Shown: positions 16,982-26,200 of the stretch, in pieces
Position numbering within the stretch: position 1 is the stretch's first letter
How the letters are laid out: every line of letters starts with the position of its first letter
Source of the DNA: Clostridiales bacterium
GTDB taxonomy: Bacteria > Bacillota > Clostridia > Saccharofermentanales > Saccharofermentanaceae
Reading direction: 5' to 3'
DNA: 64,000 nucleotides
NCBI GenBank assembly: GCA_017550385.1
Contig: JAFZPJ010000048.1
Span: 62,001-126,000 of the forward strand
The notes under the pieces: generated by a model
The model's input: the letters and a program-made list of their open reading frames with translations, nothing else
Told to the model about the DNA's origin: nothing
Databases searched by the model: none
Position numbers and translations under genes: made by a program

Positions 16982-17010
16982 AGTATAGCACCCTGTGAAA
17001 TGAAAATCAA
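16982..17010 (-). promoter_or_regulatory. Predicted promoter of the cell wall hydrolase gene
   Basis: Minus-strand TTGATT (17005-17010), 17-base spacer, TATACT (16982-16987). It lies between the tRNA terminator and the TTG start, leaving a leader of about 25 bases. Its place supports the downstream start choice. Confidence 0.6.
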
Positions 17011-17037
17011 ATTTGTAATAATCTTTCCCATGAACAA

Positions 17038-17077
17038 TAAAAAACAAAAAGCCCCGGAACGCAAGTTCCAAGGCTTT
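17038..17077 (-). terminator. Intrinsic terminator after the tRNA-Pro pair
   Basis: A 13-bp stem (17048-17060 with 17065-17077, two G-T pairs) with loop TTGC, followed on the minus strand by TTGTTTTTTATT. It begins one base past the CCA end of the downstream tRNA. Confidence 0.85.
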
Positions 17078-17078
17078 A

Positions 17079-17155
17079 TGGTCGGAGTGACGGGACTTGA
17101 ACCCACGACCTCTTGCTCCCTAAGCAAGCACTCTAGCCACCTGAGCTACACCCCG
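17079..17155 (-). tRNA. tRNA-Pro (anticodon AGG)
   Basis: A 77-base tRNA with encoded CCA end. The acceptor stem CGGGGTG pairs with CACTCCG, the discriminator is A, and the D-arm is GCTCAGGTGGCTAGAGT. The anticodon stem is CTTGC/GCAAG with loop TTAGGGA, and the T-arm carries GGGTTCAAGTCCC. Loop positions 34-36 read AGG (bases 17119-17121), so it is a proline tRNA with A34, which would need deamination to inosine to read CCC. It closely resembles the neighbouring CGG isoacceptor, suggesting duplication. Confidence 0.92.
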
Positions 17156-17178
17156 ATGAGCATCGTAAAAGGAAAAAT

Positions 17179-17254
17179 TGGTCGGAGTGGCGGGACTCGA
17201 ACCCACGGCCTCTTGCTCCCGAAGCAAGCACTCTACCACCTGAGCCACACCCCG
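17179..17254 (-). tRNA. tRNA-Pro (anticodon CGG)
   Basis: A 76-base tRNA with encoded CCA. The acceptor stem is CGGGGTG/CACTCCG, and the anticodon stem CTTGC/GCAAG encloses TTCGGGA, anticodon CGG. T-arm GGGTTCGAGTCCC. It is separated by 23 bases from the AGG isoacceptor downstream, with a shared promoter and terminator. Confidence 0.95.
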
Positions 17255-17283
17255 ATTGGGGATTTCCATTCACAAGCTAATAA

Positions 17284-17312
17284 ATATTATTACAACGACA
17301 TCAATTATGCAA
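17284..17312 (-). promoter_or_regulatory. Predicted promoter of the tRNA-Pro pair
   Basis: Minus-strand TTGCAT (17307-17312), 17-base spacer, TAATAT (17284-17289), about 30 bases before the first tRNA and after the rpsA terminator. The same hexamers recur before the GGDEF-EAL gene. Confidence 0.6.
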
Positions 17313-17360
17313 GTGAAAAATCAAATCTAATACAAAATAATTAATAAGAAGCATCAACCC

Positions 17361-17394
17361 AAAAGAAACCCCCGGCCTTTGGTTGACCGGGGGT
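17361..17394 (-). terminator. Intrinsic terminator after ispH-rpsA
   Basis: An 8-bp stem ACCCCCGG/CCGGGGGT (17387-17394 with 17368-17375), followed on the minus strand by TTCTTTTGGG. It is located 26 bases past the stop and ends the scpA/cmk/ispH-rpsA transcript. Confidence 0.85.
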
Positions 17395-17419
17395 GATTAA
17401 TCCATATTGAGAACAGATA

Positions 17420-19492
17420 TTACTCTTCTGTCTTCTCTTCTGCAGCAGGAGCTTCATCAACAACAGGCTCTGCAACAGGAACTTCTTCAGCAGGAGCTTC
17501 CTCAACGGGTGCCTCGGGAGCTTCAGTCCCCTCGGGATCGATAGGAGCAACAGCCTTGATGGAGATAGAGATCCTTCTCTTCTCTGTATCGATCTCAGTA
17601 ACCTGAGCAGTTACTTCCTGACCGATGGAGAGTACATCTTCAGGCTTCTCAAGTCTCTGTGATGAGATCTGGGATACATGGCAGAGTGCATCAAGATCAG
17701 GCTCAAGCTGAACGAAAGCACCGAACTTGGTAAGACGCACAACTGTACCCTTTACATAAGCGCCGATCGGGATCCTCTCCTCGATATTGTAGTAAGGATC
17801 ATCCTCAAGCTTCTTGTATCCGAGGGAGATCTTCTTTGTCTCTTTATCGAAAGACTTAACATATACCTCGATCTCATCGCCAACCTTAAGGATATCAGAA
17901 GGCTTAGCGTTACGGCTCCAAGAGAGCTCTGTTACGTGAACGAGTCCGTCTACTCCGCCGATATCAACGAAAGCTCCAAAATCAACAAGGCTTCTTACAA
18001 CGCCTGTATAACGCTTGCCCTCTTCGATCTCGGACCAGATCTCGTCAGACTTCTTCTTATTCTCGTCAGCAACAAATGTACGGTGAGAACCGGAGATCCT
18101 GAGTCTGCCCTTCTCTGTATCGAACTTTGTAACAACAACAGTAAGTGTCTGACCTACGTAAGGAGCAAGATCCTTGACCTCGCCGCGCTTGATCTGAGTT
18201 CTGTGGATATAGATATCAACACCCTTATAAGTACCGATAAGTCCGTCCTTAACTGTACGTGTGATAGCAACATCAATAGGTGTTTTATTATTAAAAGCTT
18301 CCTCGATCTCGGCTCTGCCCTTCTCGGCCTCAACATCATTCTTGGAAAGGATGATCTCTTTGCCCTGATCGGAATTCTTGATGCTTCTTACCTTGACTGT
18401 TACTTCAGCATGATCTGCAATAGCTGCATCGAGGTCGAAATCCGGATCGGACTCAAACTCCTTGCGAGAAATCTTGCCTTCGGATTTGTCATGGACGTCT
18501 ACATAAACGAAATCGGCATCAGCTGAAGTGATGTTACCTTTTACAACGGCGCCCCTCCTTACCTGCGACAGTGCCTCAACAGCATTCGCAAATTCAGAGT
18601 CCAGCTGCTCCTGATTTGTCATCTTCTCGTCTTCGTTCATTTCTTGAACAACCTCCAATATAATAGCTTCCGGTGTCGACGCTCCGGCGATAACTCCAAC
18701 ACTGTCATCCGGAAGGATACTGCCTTCGGCAATAAGCTTCCGCACTTCAGATGCGGAATTTATCAGAAACGTTCTGACACAGCGACCTTTGCAGATTTCA
18801 AAAAGCTTATTGGTGTTCGAACTGTGAGACGAGCCGATTACCAGAACGGAATCGGAAGCCTCGGACAGAGAAGCAGCTTCCTTTTGCCTACTTTCAGTCG
18901 TAATACATATTGTATCAAAAACATTATTTTTTTCAATTTTATTTTCTACTTTATCGCAAATTTTATTAAACACATTACTCGAGAATGTAGTCTGGGAGAC
19001 AAGGATTGCCGAAGATAAGGGAAAATCAAGTGTCTCAAGCTCTTCAGGGGTGCTGATCACCGCAACCGATACTCCAGTACCGTCTGCCTCAGCGCATATT
19101 CCGACTACTTCAGGGTGACCCTTGCCGCCGGTTACGATTATGTTCTTGCCGTTCTCGGATGCATTTCTGACTATCTTGTGGATCTTATCTACAAAAGGAC
19201 ATGTACAATCGCGGATCTCGCAGTTCTTCTGACTGAGTATCCGCTTCTCTTCAGGCGTTACGCCATGAGCTCTGATTATGACCAGTGAACCTTCGGGGAT
19301 GTCAGAAGCCTTATCGTAGATCTCAAATCCTGCGCCTGTGAGATTCTTGATGACCAGTTCATTATGAACGATCTCACCCAGAAGCACCTTCTTGCGCGTC
19401 TCTGCCTTATCGGCAGCAATAGCATCTGCCGTATCAACGGCATTCTTTACCCCAAAACAAAAACCCGATGATCTGGCTACTGTAACCTTCAT
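17420..19492 (-). CDS. ispH: IspH (HMBPP reductase) fused to ribosomal protein S1
   Basis: A 690-residue fusion. Residues 1 to about 283 are 4-hydroxy-3-methylbut-2-enyl diphosphate reductase, the last MEP-pathway step. Cluster ligands appear in GFCFGVKNAV (Cys12), CTCPFVDKIH and FDTICITTESRQ; HNELVIKN, GHPEVVG and GSSHSSNTNKL are also present. From about 310 there are four S1 RNA-binding repeats, the last two being the most canonical (GVVRSLVDFGAFVDIGGVDG; GTVVRLTKFGAFVQLEPDLD). An acidic Glu/Pro/Ala tail ends the protein. This fusion is known from many Clostridia. It starts at the base where cmk ends, the frequent cmk-ispH-rpsA order. The S1 part would act in translation initiation. Confidence 0.95.
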   Translation of the reverse strand: MKVTVARSSGFCFGVKNAVDTADAIAADKAETRKKVLLGEIVHNELVIKNLTGAGFEIYDKASDIPEGSLVIIRAHGVTPEEKRILSQKNCEIRDCTCPFVDKIHKIVRNASENGKNIIVTGGKGHPEVVGICAEADGTGVSVAVISTPEELETLDFPLSSAILVSQTTFSSNVFNKICDKVENKIEKNNVFDTICITTESRQKEAASLSEASDSVLVIGSSHSSNTNKLFEICKGRCVRTFLINSASEVRKLIAEGSILPDDSVGVIAGASTPEAIILEVVQEMNEDEKMTNQEQLDSEFANAVEALSQVRRGAVVKGNITSADADFVYVDVHDKSEGKISRKEFESDPDFDLDAAIADHAEVTVKVRSIKNSDQGKEIILSKNDVEAEKGRAEIEEAFNNKTPIDVAITRTVKDGLIGTYKGVDIYIHRTQIKRGEVKDLAPYVGQTLTVVVTKFDTEKGRLRISGSHRTFVADENKKKSDEIWSEIEEGKRYTGVVRSLVDFGAFVDIGGVDGLVHVTELSWSRNAKPSDILKVGDEIEVYVKSFDKETKKISLGYKKLEDDPYYNIEERIPIGAYVKGTVVRLTKFGAFVQLEPDLDALCHVSQISSQRLEKPEDVLSIGQEVTAQVTEIDTEKRRISISIKAVAPIDPEGTEAPEAPVEEAPAEEVPVAEPVVDEAPAAEEKTEE

Positions 19493-20160
19493 TAGTCCTC
19501 TTTGATATGGCTGAGCAGGAAATCTCTCGTGCCTTCTATTGTGTAATCTTCAGTGTTGATGACAATAGCTTCCGGAACCTGTGTAAGAGGCGCGAATTCT
19601 CTGTGGGTATCCTGTTCATCACGGTAACGGATATCTCTTAAGACCTCTTCATAGTTCTGGGAGAAGTCACCTCTCTCATTCAATTCCTTAAGTCTTCTCT
19701 CCGCCCTGGTCTCTGCCTTAGCGGTTACATAGAACTTGTATTTCGCGTTAGGAAGAACGTTGGATGCGATGTCTCTGCCGTCCAGAACGAAGCTCTGGGA
19801 TTTGGCGATCTCGCGCTGCATGGAGACCATGCTCTGTCTGACTACGGGAAGAGCGCTTATGTCAGAAGCAGCGACGGATACCTCGGGGGTACGGATCATA
19901 CCGGTAACGTCCTCACCGTCGAGGATCATGTGCTGAACGCCGTCCTCGAACTTTACTTCGAGCTTCATATCGTTCATCATCTCGGTTACTTTATCATTAT
20001 CCTTAGGAGAGATTCCGCGCTTGATCGCAGCAAGACCGCAGGTCCTGTACATCGCTCCTGTATCGAGATACATGATGCCGAGTTCTTTTGCCACGCCCTT
20101 AGCAAGCGTACTCTTGCCGCTGCCAGAAGGACCGTCTACCGCAATCTGAAAAATACCCAT
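19492..20160 (-). CDS. cmk: Cytidylate kinase
   Basis: Phosphorylates CMP and dCMP. From ATG 20160 it is 222 residues: MGIFQIAVDGPSGSGKSTLAKG with the P-loop GPSGSGKST, then YLDTGAMYRT (CMP site), DGRDIASNVLPNAKYKFYVTA, and the lid region RYRDEQDTHREFAPL. The frame is open 69 codons upstream inside rpiR, but that part is not conserved; AAGGAGAAGATT directly precedes this ATG. Its stop overlaps the ispH-rpsA start, indicating coupling. The RpiR-type regulator is 10 bases upstream. Confidence 0.96.
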   Translation of the reverse strand: MGIFQIAVDGPSGSGKSTLAKGVAKELGIMYLDTGAMYRTCGLAAIKRGISPKDNDKVTEMMNDMKLEVKFEDGVQHMILDGEDVTGMIRTPEVSVAASDISALPVVRQSMVSMQREIAKSQSFVLDGRDIASNVLPNAKYKFYVTAKAETRAERRLKELNERGDFSQNYEEVLRDIRYRDEQDTHREFAPLTQVPEAIVINTEDYTIEGTRDFLLSHIKED

Positions 20161-20170
20161 AATCTTCTCC

Positions 20171-21052
20171 TTATAATATTTCTTCGCCGGATTTCCTGTC
20201 ACGTCCGGTCTCGTATACCCTGTACTGGTCCCACAGAGTCTCAAGCGACTCGAAGGATCTCTTGATGTGTTCTTTCCTGTGCATGCCGAGTGTAACAAGC
20301 AACGCATTGATAAGCGAGAGCGGCGCCGTAAGTGAATCGACAAAGGATGCCATAGAAGATTTGGCAAGGAGCTTGATGTCCGAATTCTCTGTCATGGCAG
20401 TACCGTCACGGTCTGTAATGGCGATAGTTGTTGCTCCGTTCTGGCGCGCGTATTTCATGCAGTTGATCGTACGTGCTGAATACCTCGGGTAAGATATGCC
20501 TATCATGACATCGCCCTTGCCTATAGGCAGGATCTGCTCAAACAACTCGTTCGTGCATGTACTTCTTACCAGCACTACATCATCGAAAAGCACCGTAAGG
20601 TAGAAATGCATGAACTCCGACAGCGGTGCGGATGCCCTGATACCCATGATATATATCTTTCCTGCATTCAGGATGGAATCGACTGCCTTCTTGAATTCTG
20701 CTTCATCGATCGAACTCAAAGTATCCTTGAGGTTCTGGATATCCTGGCTCATGATACCGCTGACAGCATCGAAGTCATCTGTGAACTGCTCGGCAAAATC
20801 AAGCCTTTGAACTGAAGTAAGCTTGGACTTAAGTTCTTCTTTGAGAGCCTTCTGGAATTCGGGATATCCTTCGTAACCGAGTTCCGTGGTAAACCTAACT
20901 ACTGTAGATTCAGATACACCTACGACCTCACCGAGCTTAGCGGCAGTCATATATGCAGCCTTGTCGTAACTCTCAAGGATATAATTCGCTATGGCTTTAT
21001 GTCCCTTGCTCATCGAAGGCAGGGAATTCTCGATCAGTTCAATTATCTCCAT
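20171..21052 (-). CDS. RpiR-family transcriptional regulator (HTH + SIS)
   Basis: A 293-residue regulator with an N-terminal helix-turn-helix of the RpiR type (SMSKGHKAIANYIL, YMTAAKLGEVVGVSESTVVRF). A C-terminal SIS sugar-phosphate-binding domain follows (GKIYIMGIRASAPLSEFMHF, GDVMIGISYPRYSARTINCM, ATTIAITDRDG). Such proteins respond to phosphosugars and control sugar catabolism, but no sugar operon is adjacent. The ATG lies inside the end of scpB (14-base overlap), and cmk follows closely, so it appears embedded in a housekeeping operon. Its target is therefore not evident. Confidence 0.9.
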   Translation of the reverse strand: MEIIELIENSLPSMSKGHKAIANYILESYDKAAYMTAAKLGEVVGVSESTVVRFTTELGYEGYPEFQKALKEELKSKLTSVQRLDFAEQFTDDFDAVSGIMSQDIQNLKDTLSSIDEAEFKKAVDSILNAGKIYIMGIRASAPLSEFMHFYLTVLFDDVVLVRSTCTNELFEQILPIGKGDVMIGISYPRYSARTINCMKYARQNGATTIAITDRDGTAMTENSDIKLLAKSSMASFVDSLTAPLSLINALLVTLGMHRKEHIKRSFESLETLWDQYRVYETGRDRKSGEEIL

Positions 21053-21713
21053 CTGTAGTCTCTTCAGCCTCGTCAGACTTCTCTTCCTTATTCTCCAGCA
21101 GGCTGTCTATCGTCAACTGCTTATCCTCGCCGCCGGCAGCTTTCCTGAGCGAATCTTCAAGATCACGTATCGTCTTATAGCTCATAAGTTCCATCGGAGG
21201 CAGATCCTTGACCGATTCAATACCGAATTCAGTAAGGAACTGTTTGCTCGTCTTAAACAACGCAGGACGTCCCGGAGCATCAAGATTACCCGCTTCTTCG
21301 ATCCAGCCTCTGTCAAGAAGCCTGGAGATGATGGAATCGGAAGAGACTCCTCTTACCTGCTCCACCTGAGCTCTGGTGCAAGGCTGGTTATATGCGATAA
21401 CGGCAAGCGTCTCGTAGGAAGCCTGCGACAGAGGCGCCTGTGTTCTGGGGCCAAACAGTCTCTCAAGGACCTTCTTCTCTGAAGGCTTGGTCATCATTAC
21501 ATAGGAATCTTCTGCACGGACTATCGTAAGACCGCTCCAGGGATTCTGTTCGTAGCGGTTCATGAGATCATTCAAAGTCTTAACAACATCAGCTTTGGAA
21601 CAATCAAGGATATCAGCGATCTTCTCGGCATTGACCGGATCGCCGGATACAAACAGTATTGCTTCTATCGCACCTGGAAGTTCCTGCAATGTGATCTTAA
21701 AATCTTCTGCCAT
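21039..21713 (-). CDS. scpB: Segregation and condensation protein B
   Basis: Winged-helix partner of the Smc-ScpA condensin complex acting in chromosome segregation. The 224-residue protein has ELPGAIEAILFVSGDPVNAEKIADIL at the start. It also has LSQASYETLAVIAYNQPCTRAQVEQVRGV and RGWIEEAGNLDAPGRPALFKTSKQFL, all typical of ScpB. An acidic tail (EEKSDEAEETTDGDN) ends it. It starts one base after scpA and overlaps rpiR at its 3' end. Confidence 0.95.
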   Translation of the reverse strand: MAEDFKITLQELPGAIEAILFVSGDPVNAEKIADILDCSKADVVKTLNDLMNRYEQNPWSGLTIVRAEDSYVMMTKPSEKKVLERLFGPRTQAPLSQASYETLAVIAYNQPCTRAQVEQVRGVSSDSIISRLLDRGWIEEAGNLDAPGRPALFKTSKQFLTEFGIESVKDLPPMELMSYKTIRDLEDSLRKAAGGEDKQLTIDSLLENKEEKSDEAEETTDGDN

Positions 21714-21714
21714 A

Positions 21715-22473
21715 TCAATCCTTCTTCTCCTCTATAAGGATATCGTCAAAATTGTCCTTCTGCGTAGCAACGACCTTATTGTCCCTGACGAGCTCAAGTA
21801 TCGCCAGGAAGCTGACGATCCTGTCGATCTTCTCAGTCTTCTTGTCCTTGAAAAGTTCAGAGAACATGAACTTGCCTTTCTTAACGACAGTAGCCCATAA
21901 AGACTTTATCCTGTCCTTGATGGAGAGCTTGTCTCTTCTAAGGATGTGAGTGATCTTATTCGAGATATCGGCAAATCTGACATCATTACGGGCACATACG
22001 GCAGATACCGCTTCTTCGTATTCTGCCTTAGAGAACGTCTGGACCGGAAGATCGATCTCAATGCCGAGATCCTTAGCCGTCATTGCAGTACGAGGGCGCA
22101 TTCCGTCATACTTCTCACGGCGTTCTTTAAGTTCACCGGCGAAAACGCGGCACCTCTTATATCTCATAAGCGATATGACAAGCTCTTCTCTCGGATCCTC
22201 ACCTTCACTGCCCTCCGGGGACAGCTTTGAACCGGGCAGCATCATCTTGGATTTGATATGTACCAGAGTAGCACCCATCACGAGGAAATCAGAAGCGATC
22301 TCCATATCAAGCGTCTTCATGCCTTCCAGGTATTCCATATACTGCTCGGTTATCTCAGCGATCGGAATATCATAGATATCTATGTCATTCTTCTCAATGA
22401 GATGGAAGAGCAGGTCGAGCGGCCCTTCGAAATGTCTGAATCTTACTGCCGGCTTCGGTGTTTCGTTCAACAT
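21715..22473 (-). CDS. scpA: Segregation and condensation protein A
   Basis: Kleisin subunit bridging the Smc heads. The 252-residue protein begins with the kleisin signature VRFRHFEGPLDLLFHLIEKN, followed by IDIYDIPIAEITEQYMEYL and a helical stretch with SDFLVMGATLVHIKSKMMLP. A C-terminal winged-helix segment ends FLAILELVRDNKVVATQ. Operon order is M50 protease, scpA, scpB, as in many Clostridia. Confidence 0.95.
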   Translation of the reverse strand: MLNETPKPAVRFRHFEGPLDLLFHLIEKNDIDIYDIPIAEITEQYMEYLEGMKTLDMEIASDFLVMGATLVHIKSKMMLPGSKLSPEGSEGEDPREELVISLMRYKRCRVFAGELKERREKYDGMRPRTAMTAKDLGIEIDLPVQTFSKAEYEEAVSAVCARNDVRFADISNKITHILRRDKLSIKDRIKSLWATVVKKGKFMFSELFKDKKTEKIDRIVSFLAILELVRDNKVVATQKDNFDDILIEEKKD

Positions 22474-22474
22474 A

Positions 22475-23251
22475 TCAGCCTATCGACCCGATCAATGCGC
22501 AGATCAAATTTATCAAAAGCTTAGCCGGCAAAGATATAATGCCGACAATATTCGACAATATATCAACATTAGAGAATGAGCCGATGACTATCAATGCCAT
22601 GAGCACCATAGGTGCCAAACGCTCGAACTTCTGGAATCCGTCTGAATATCTGACCTTATACGGCAGCAGTTCAAGAAGAACGTGTGATCCGTCAAGCGGC
22701 GGCAACGGTATGAGATTGAATGCCATGAGCATGATGGAGAACAGATAGACGTAATAGCATATAAACACAAGTATTACAGCAGGCATCGGTACTCCGGCAC
22801 CGTTCAGACCTGCCGCAACATAATAGCTGACGTCAAGTTCAGGAACCCTGGCATAGCTGCCGGTTATTCGCATGATAACAACAGCGATGATCATGGACAG
22901 TAAAGCCAGGATAAAATTGCCCGTAACGCCTGCAAGATGAACCATTATGTTCATGAGTCTCTTGCTCTTGAGTTTATAGAGATTGTTCGGATTGTACATA
23001 ACAGGCTTGCCCCAGCCGAATCCGACCAGAATGATCAGGAGAGTTCCCATCGGATCAAGATGAGCGATAGGATTAAGGGTAAGCCTTCCCTGCAGTCTCG
23101 GTATATCATCTCCCAGAGCATTTGCAACAAAAGCGTGCATGAACTCATGGATAGAGAACGATAGAGCCAGAGCAAAGAACATCAGCAGAGCTGAGAAAAT
23201 CATCTGCTGAGGCGTCATGTTGCCTGCGTTACGAATTATCTGTATCAGCAT
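22475..23251 (-). CDS. Site-2 protease family protein (M50, YwhC/Rip-like)
   Basis: A 258-residue polytopic membrane metalloprotease, distinct from RseP. The zinc motif is HEFMH in LSFSIHEFMHAFVANALGDD, and the second motif is NLIPLPPLDGSHVL near residue 185. NPIAHLDPMGTLL is typical of the small S2P group that lacks a PDZ domain. It stands directly upstream of scpA, a conserved arrangement in Clostridia, and follows ileS by 7 bases. The substrate is unknown. Confidence 0.88.
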   Translation of the reverse strand: MLIQIIRNAGNMTPQQMIFSALLMFFALALSFSIHEFMHAFVANALGDDIPRLQGRLTLNPIAHLDPMGTLLIILVGFGWGKPVMYNPNNLYKLKSKRLMNIMVHLAGVTGNFILALLSMIIAVVIMRITGSYARVPELDVSYYVAAGLNGAGVPMPAVILVFICYYVYLFSIMLMAFNLIPLPPLDGSHVLLELLPYKVRYSDGFQKFERLAPMVLMALIVIGSFSNVDILSNIVGIISLPAKLLINLICALIGSIG

Positions 23252-23257
23252 TTATTT

Positions 23258-26200
23258 TTATACCTTCTCGACAGAAAGAGTGATCTTCTCTCCGTTAACA
23301 GTCCACTCCTTGATGTTTGCACCAAGTCCGGCCTTAACTTCTGTAGCGAGGACTTCGGAAGCAAGGAATTCGCTATTCTTGGCGATGATGGCAGCAAGTT
23401 TGTCATTGCCGTCATAGCCGAGGATTATCCTGTCCGTAACCTCAAGACCAGTCTCCTTACGCTGTGTCTGGATCTTGGAGATGAGCTCTCTAACGAATCC
23501 TGCCTCAATGAGTTCTTCAGTAAGAACAGTCGAGATGGATACCGTAAGACCCTTGTCAGTCTGTGTGGAGAAACCTTCAGGTTGCTTAGTCTCGATGAGG
23601 AAGTCCTCTTCCGTCATCTCATACTCTTCACCTTCAACGGTGATCTTAACTGAACCTGACTTGATAGCCTCATAAGTCTCCTTACCGGGAAGTGCAGAGA
23701 TAACTTCCTTTGCTGCATTCAGGTTCTTACCGAACTTTCTTCCGCATGTTCTGAGCTGAGGCTTGAAGCTGTAATCAACAAGGCTTGAAGCATCAGCAAG
23801 GACCTTGATATTCCTGATGTTGAGCTCGTCCAAGATGATCCCGCTGTATTCTTCACCCAAAGTCTCATCAGATACGACATAGATATCGGACAGAGGCTGA
23901 CGGTTCTTGATGTTAGCCTGTTCACGGCAGGATCTTCCGAGGAATACGATATTCTGGACAAGTTCCATATTAGCCTCAAGTTCCTTATCGATACGGGACT
24001 CGTCGCACTCGGGATACAGGCAAAGGTGAACCGATACGGGAGCTTCGGCATCAACGGATCTGACGATGTTCTGGTAGACCTCTTCAGTGATGAAAGGAAC
24101 GAACGGAGCGGAGAGCTTCGTAAGCTGCTCAAGTACCGTGTAGAGCGTCATGTAAGCATCGATCTTATCCTGAGTCTCATCTGCACCCCAGTATCTGTCA
24201 CGGCAGCGTCTTACATACCAGTTGGAAAGCTCTTCCGTGAAGTCCTGGATCTTCCTTGCGGAAGTTGAAATATCGTAAGCGTCCATCCTATCACGGACAT
24301 CCTTGATAAGTGAATTGAGTCTTGAGAGGACCCATCTGTCCATAGCACAGAGACCTTCTTTGGAAAGCGTATGCTTGGTGGGATCAAAGTTATCGATGTC
24401 AGCGTACATTACATAGAATGCATATGTGTTCCAATATGTTCCGATGAACTTCTTGATGCCGTCGTTTACCGCATCAAAGGAGAATCTCGAAGGAAGCCAG
24501 GGCTGGTTTGCGGTATAGAAATACCATCTTGCAGCATCAGCACCCTGAGAGTCGAGAACATCCCAAGGATCGACAACATTACCGAGGTGCTTACTCATCT
24601 TGATACCGTCCTTATCCTGGACGATACCCATTACGATACAGTTCTCGAAAGGCGCTCTTCCGAAGAGGACCGTGCTGATGGCGATAAGCGAATAAAACCA
24701 ACCTCTGGTCTGGTCTATACCTTCGGAGATGAAGTTGCAGGGATAGTGTGAATCGAAGAACTCCTTGTTCTCAAAAGGATAGTGATACTGTGCAAAAGGC
24801 ATGGAGCCTGAATCGAACCAGCAGTCGATGACTTCGGTAACTCTGGTCATCGGCTTGCCGCACTTAGGGCACTTGATGTGTACGTTATCAACATAAGGCT
24901 TGTGGAGCTCGATGTCGTCCGGACAATCGTCACTCATGGACTTAAGTTCCTCGATGGAACCGATGCAGTGACGGTGGCCGCACTCGCACTCCCATACCGG
25001 AAGAGGTGTGCCCCAATAACGCTCACGGGAGATACCCCAGTCGATAACGTTCCTGAGGAAGTCACCCATACGGCCGTCCCTGATCGTCTCAGGCATCCAG
25101 TTAACCATGTTGTTGGACTTGAGGAGTTCATCTCTCTTCTTGCTCATTGCGATGAACCATGTACTTCTAGCAAAGTAAATGAGCGGTGTATCGCATCTCC
25201 AGCAGAACGGATATTCGTGCTCGAACTTGGGAGCAGAGAAGAGCAGGCTTCTGGCATCAAGATCCTTCAACACTTCAGGATCTGCGTCCTTAACGAACTT
25301 ACCTGCAAATGGTGTCTCCTCGGTGAGGTTACCCCTGGTATCAACAAACTGTACCATCGGAAGGTCGTTATCTCTTCCAACTCTTGCGTCGTCTTCACCG
25401 AAAGCGGGAGCGATATGAACGATACCGGTACCGTCTTCCATCGTGACGTACTCGTCGCATACAGTATAGTGTGCCTTTTTCTTCTGCTTAGCAGCTTCGT
25501 CTGCAGCACCCTGATAAAGAGCAACATAAGATCTGCCTGCAAGGTCAGTACCCTTATAGGACTCGAGGATCTCATAAGCCTTCTCGCCGTCCTTAGCAAG
25601 GTTGCCAAGTACAGCATCAAGCAGCGCTGTAGCCATATAGTATGTGTAACCGTCGCAAGCCTTTACCTTGGAATACTCATCGTTGGGGTTAAGGCACAGA
25701 GCAACGTTGGAAGGAAGCGTCCAAGGTGTTGTCGTCCATGCGAGGAAATAAGCGTCTTCGTCAACGCACTTGAATCTTACGACAGCAGATCTCTCCTTGA
25801 CCGTCTTATATCCCTGTGCGACTTCGTGTGAAGAAAGTGCTGTGCCGCATCTCGGGCAGTAAGGTACGATCTTATGGCCCTTATAGATAAGGTCCTGATC
25901 CCACATCTGCTTGAGAGCCCACCATTCAGACTCAATGTAGTTGTTGTCATATGTTACATAAGGATGCTCCATGTCTGCCCAGAAGCCGACGCGGTCACTC
26001 ATGTGCTCCCACTGGTCCTTATAAGTCCATACTGATTCCTTACACTTCTTGATAAATGGCTCAACGCCGTAGCCCTCGATCTGGGGCTTGCCGTTGATGC
26101 CGAGAGACTTCTCGACTTCAAGCTCGACAGGAAGACCATGTGTGTCCCAGCCTGCTTTGAAAACGATCTCTTCACCCTTCATTGAGTGATATCTCGGGAT

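Noticed and set aside
16951..17127. Upstream extension of the cell wall hydrolase into the tRNA gene
   Set aside because: The extra peptide is a translation of the tRNA-Pro sequence. A TTG with AAGGAG and a promoter immediately upstream give a proper signal peptide.
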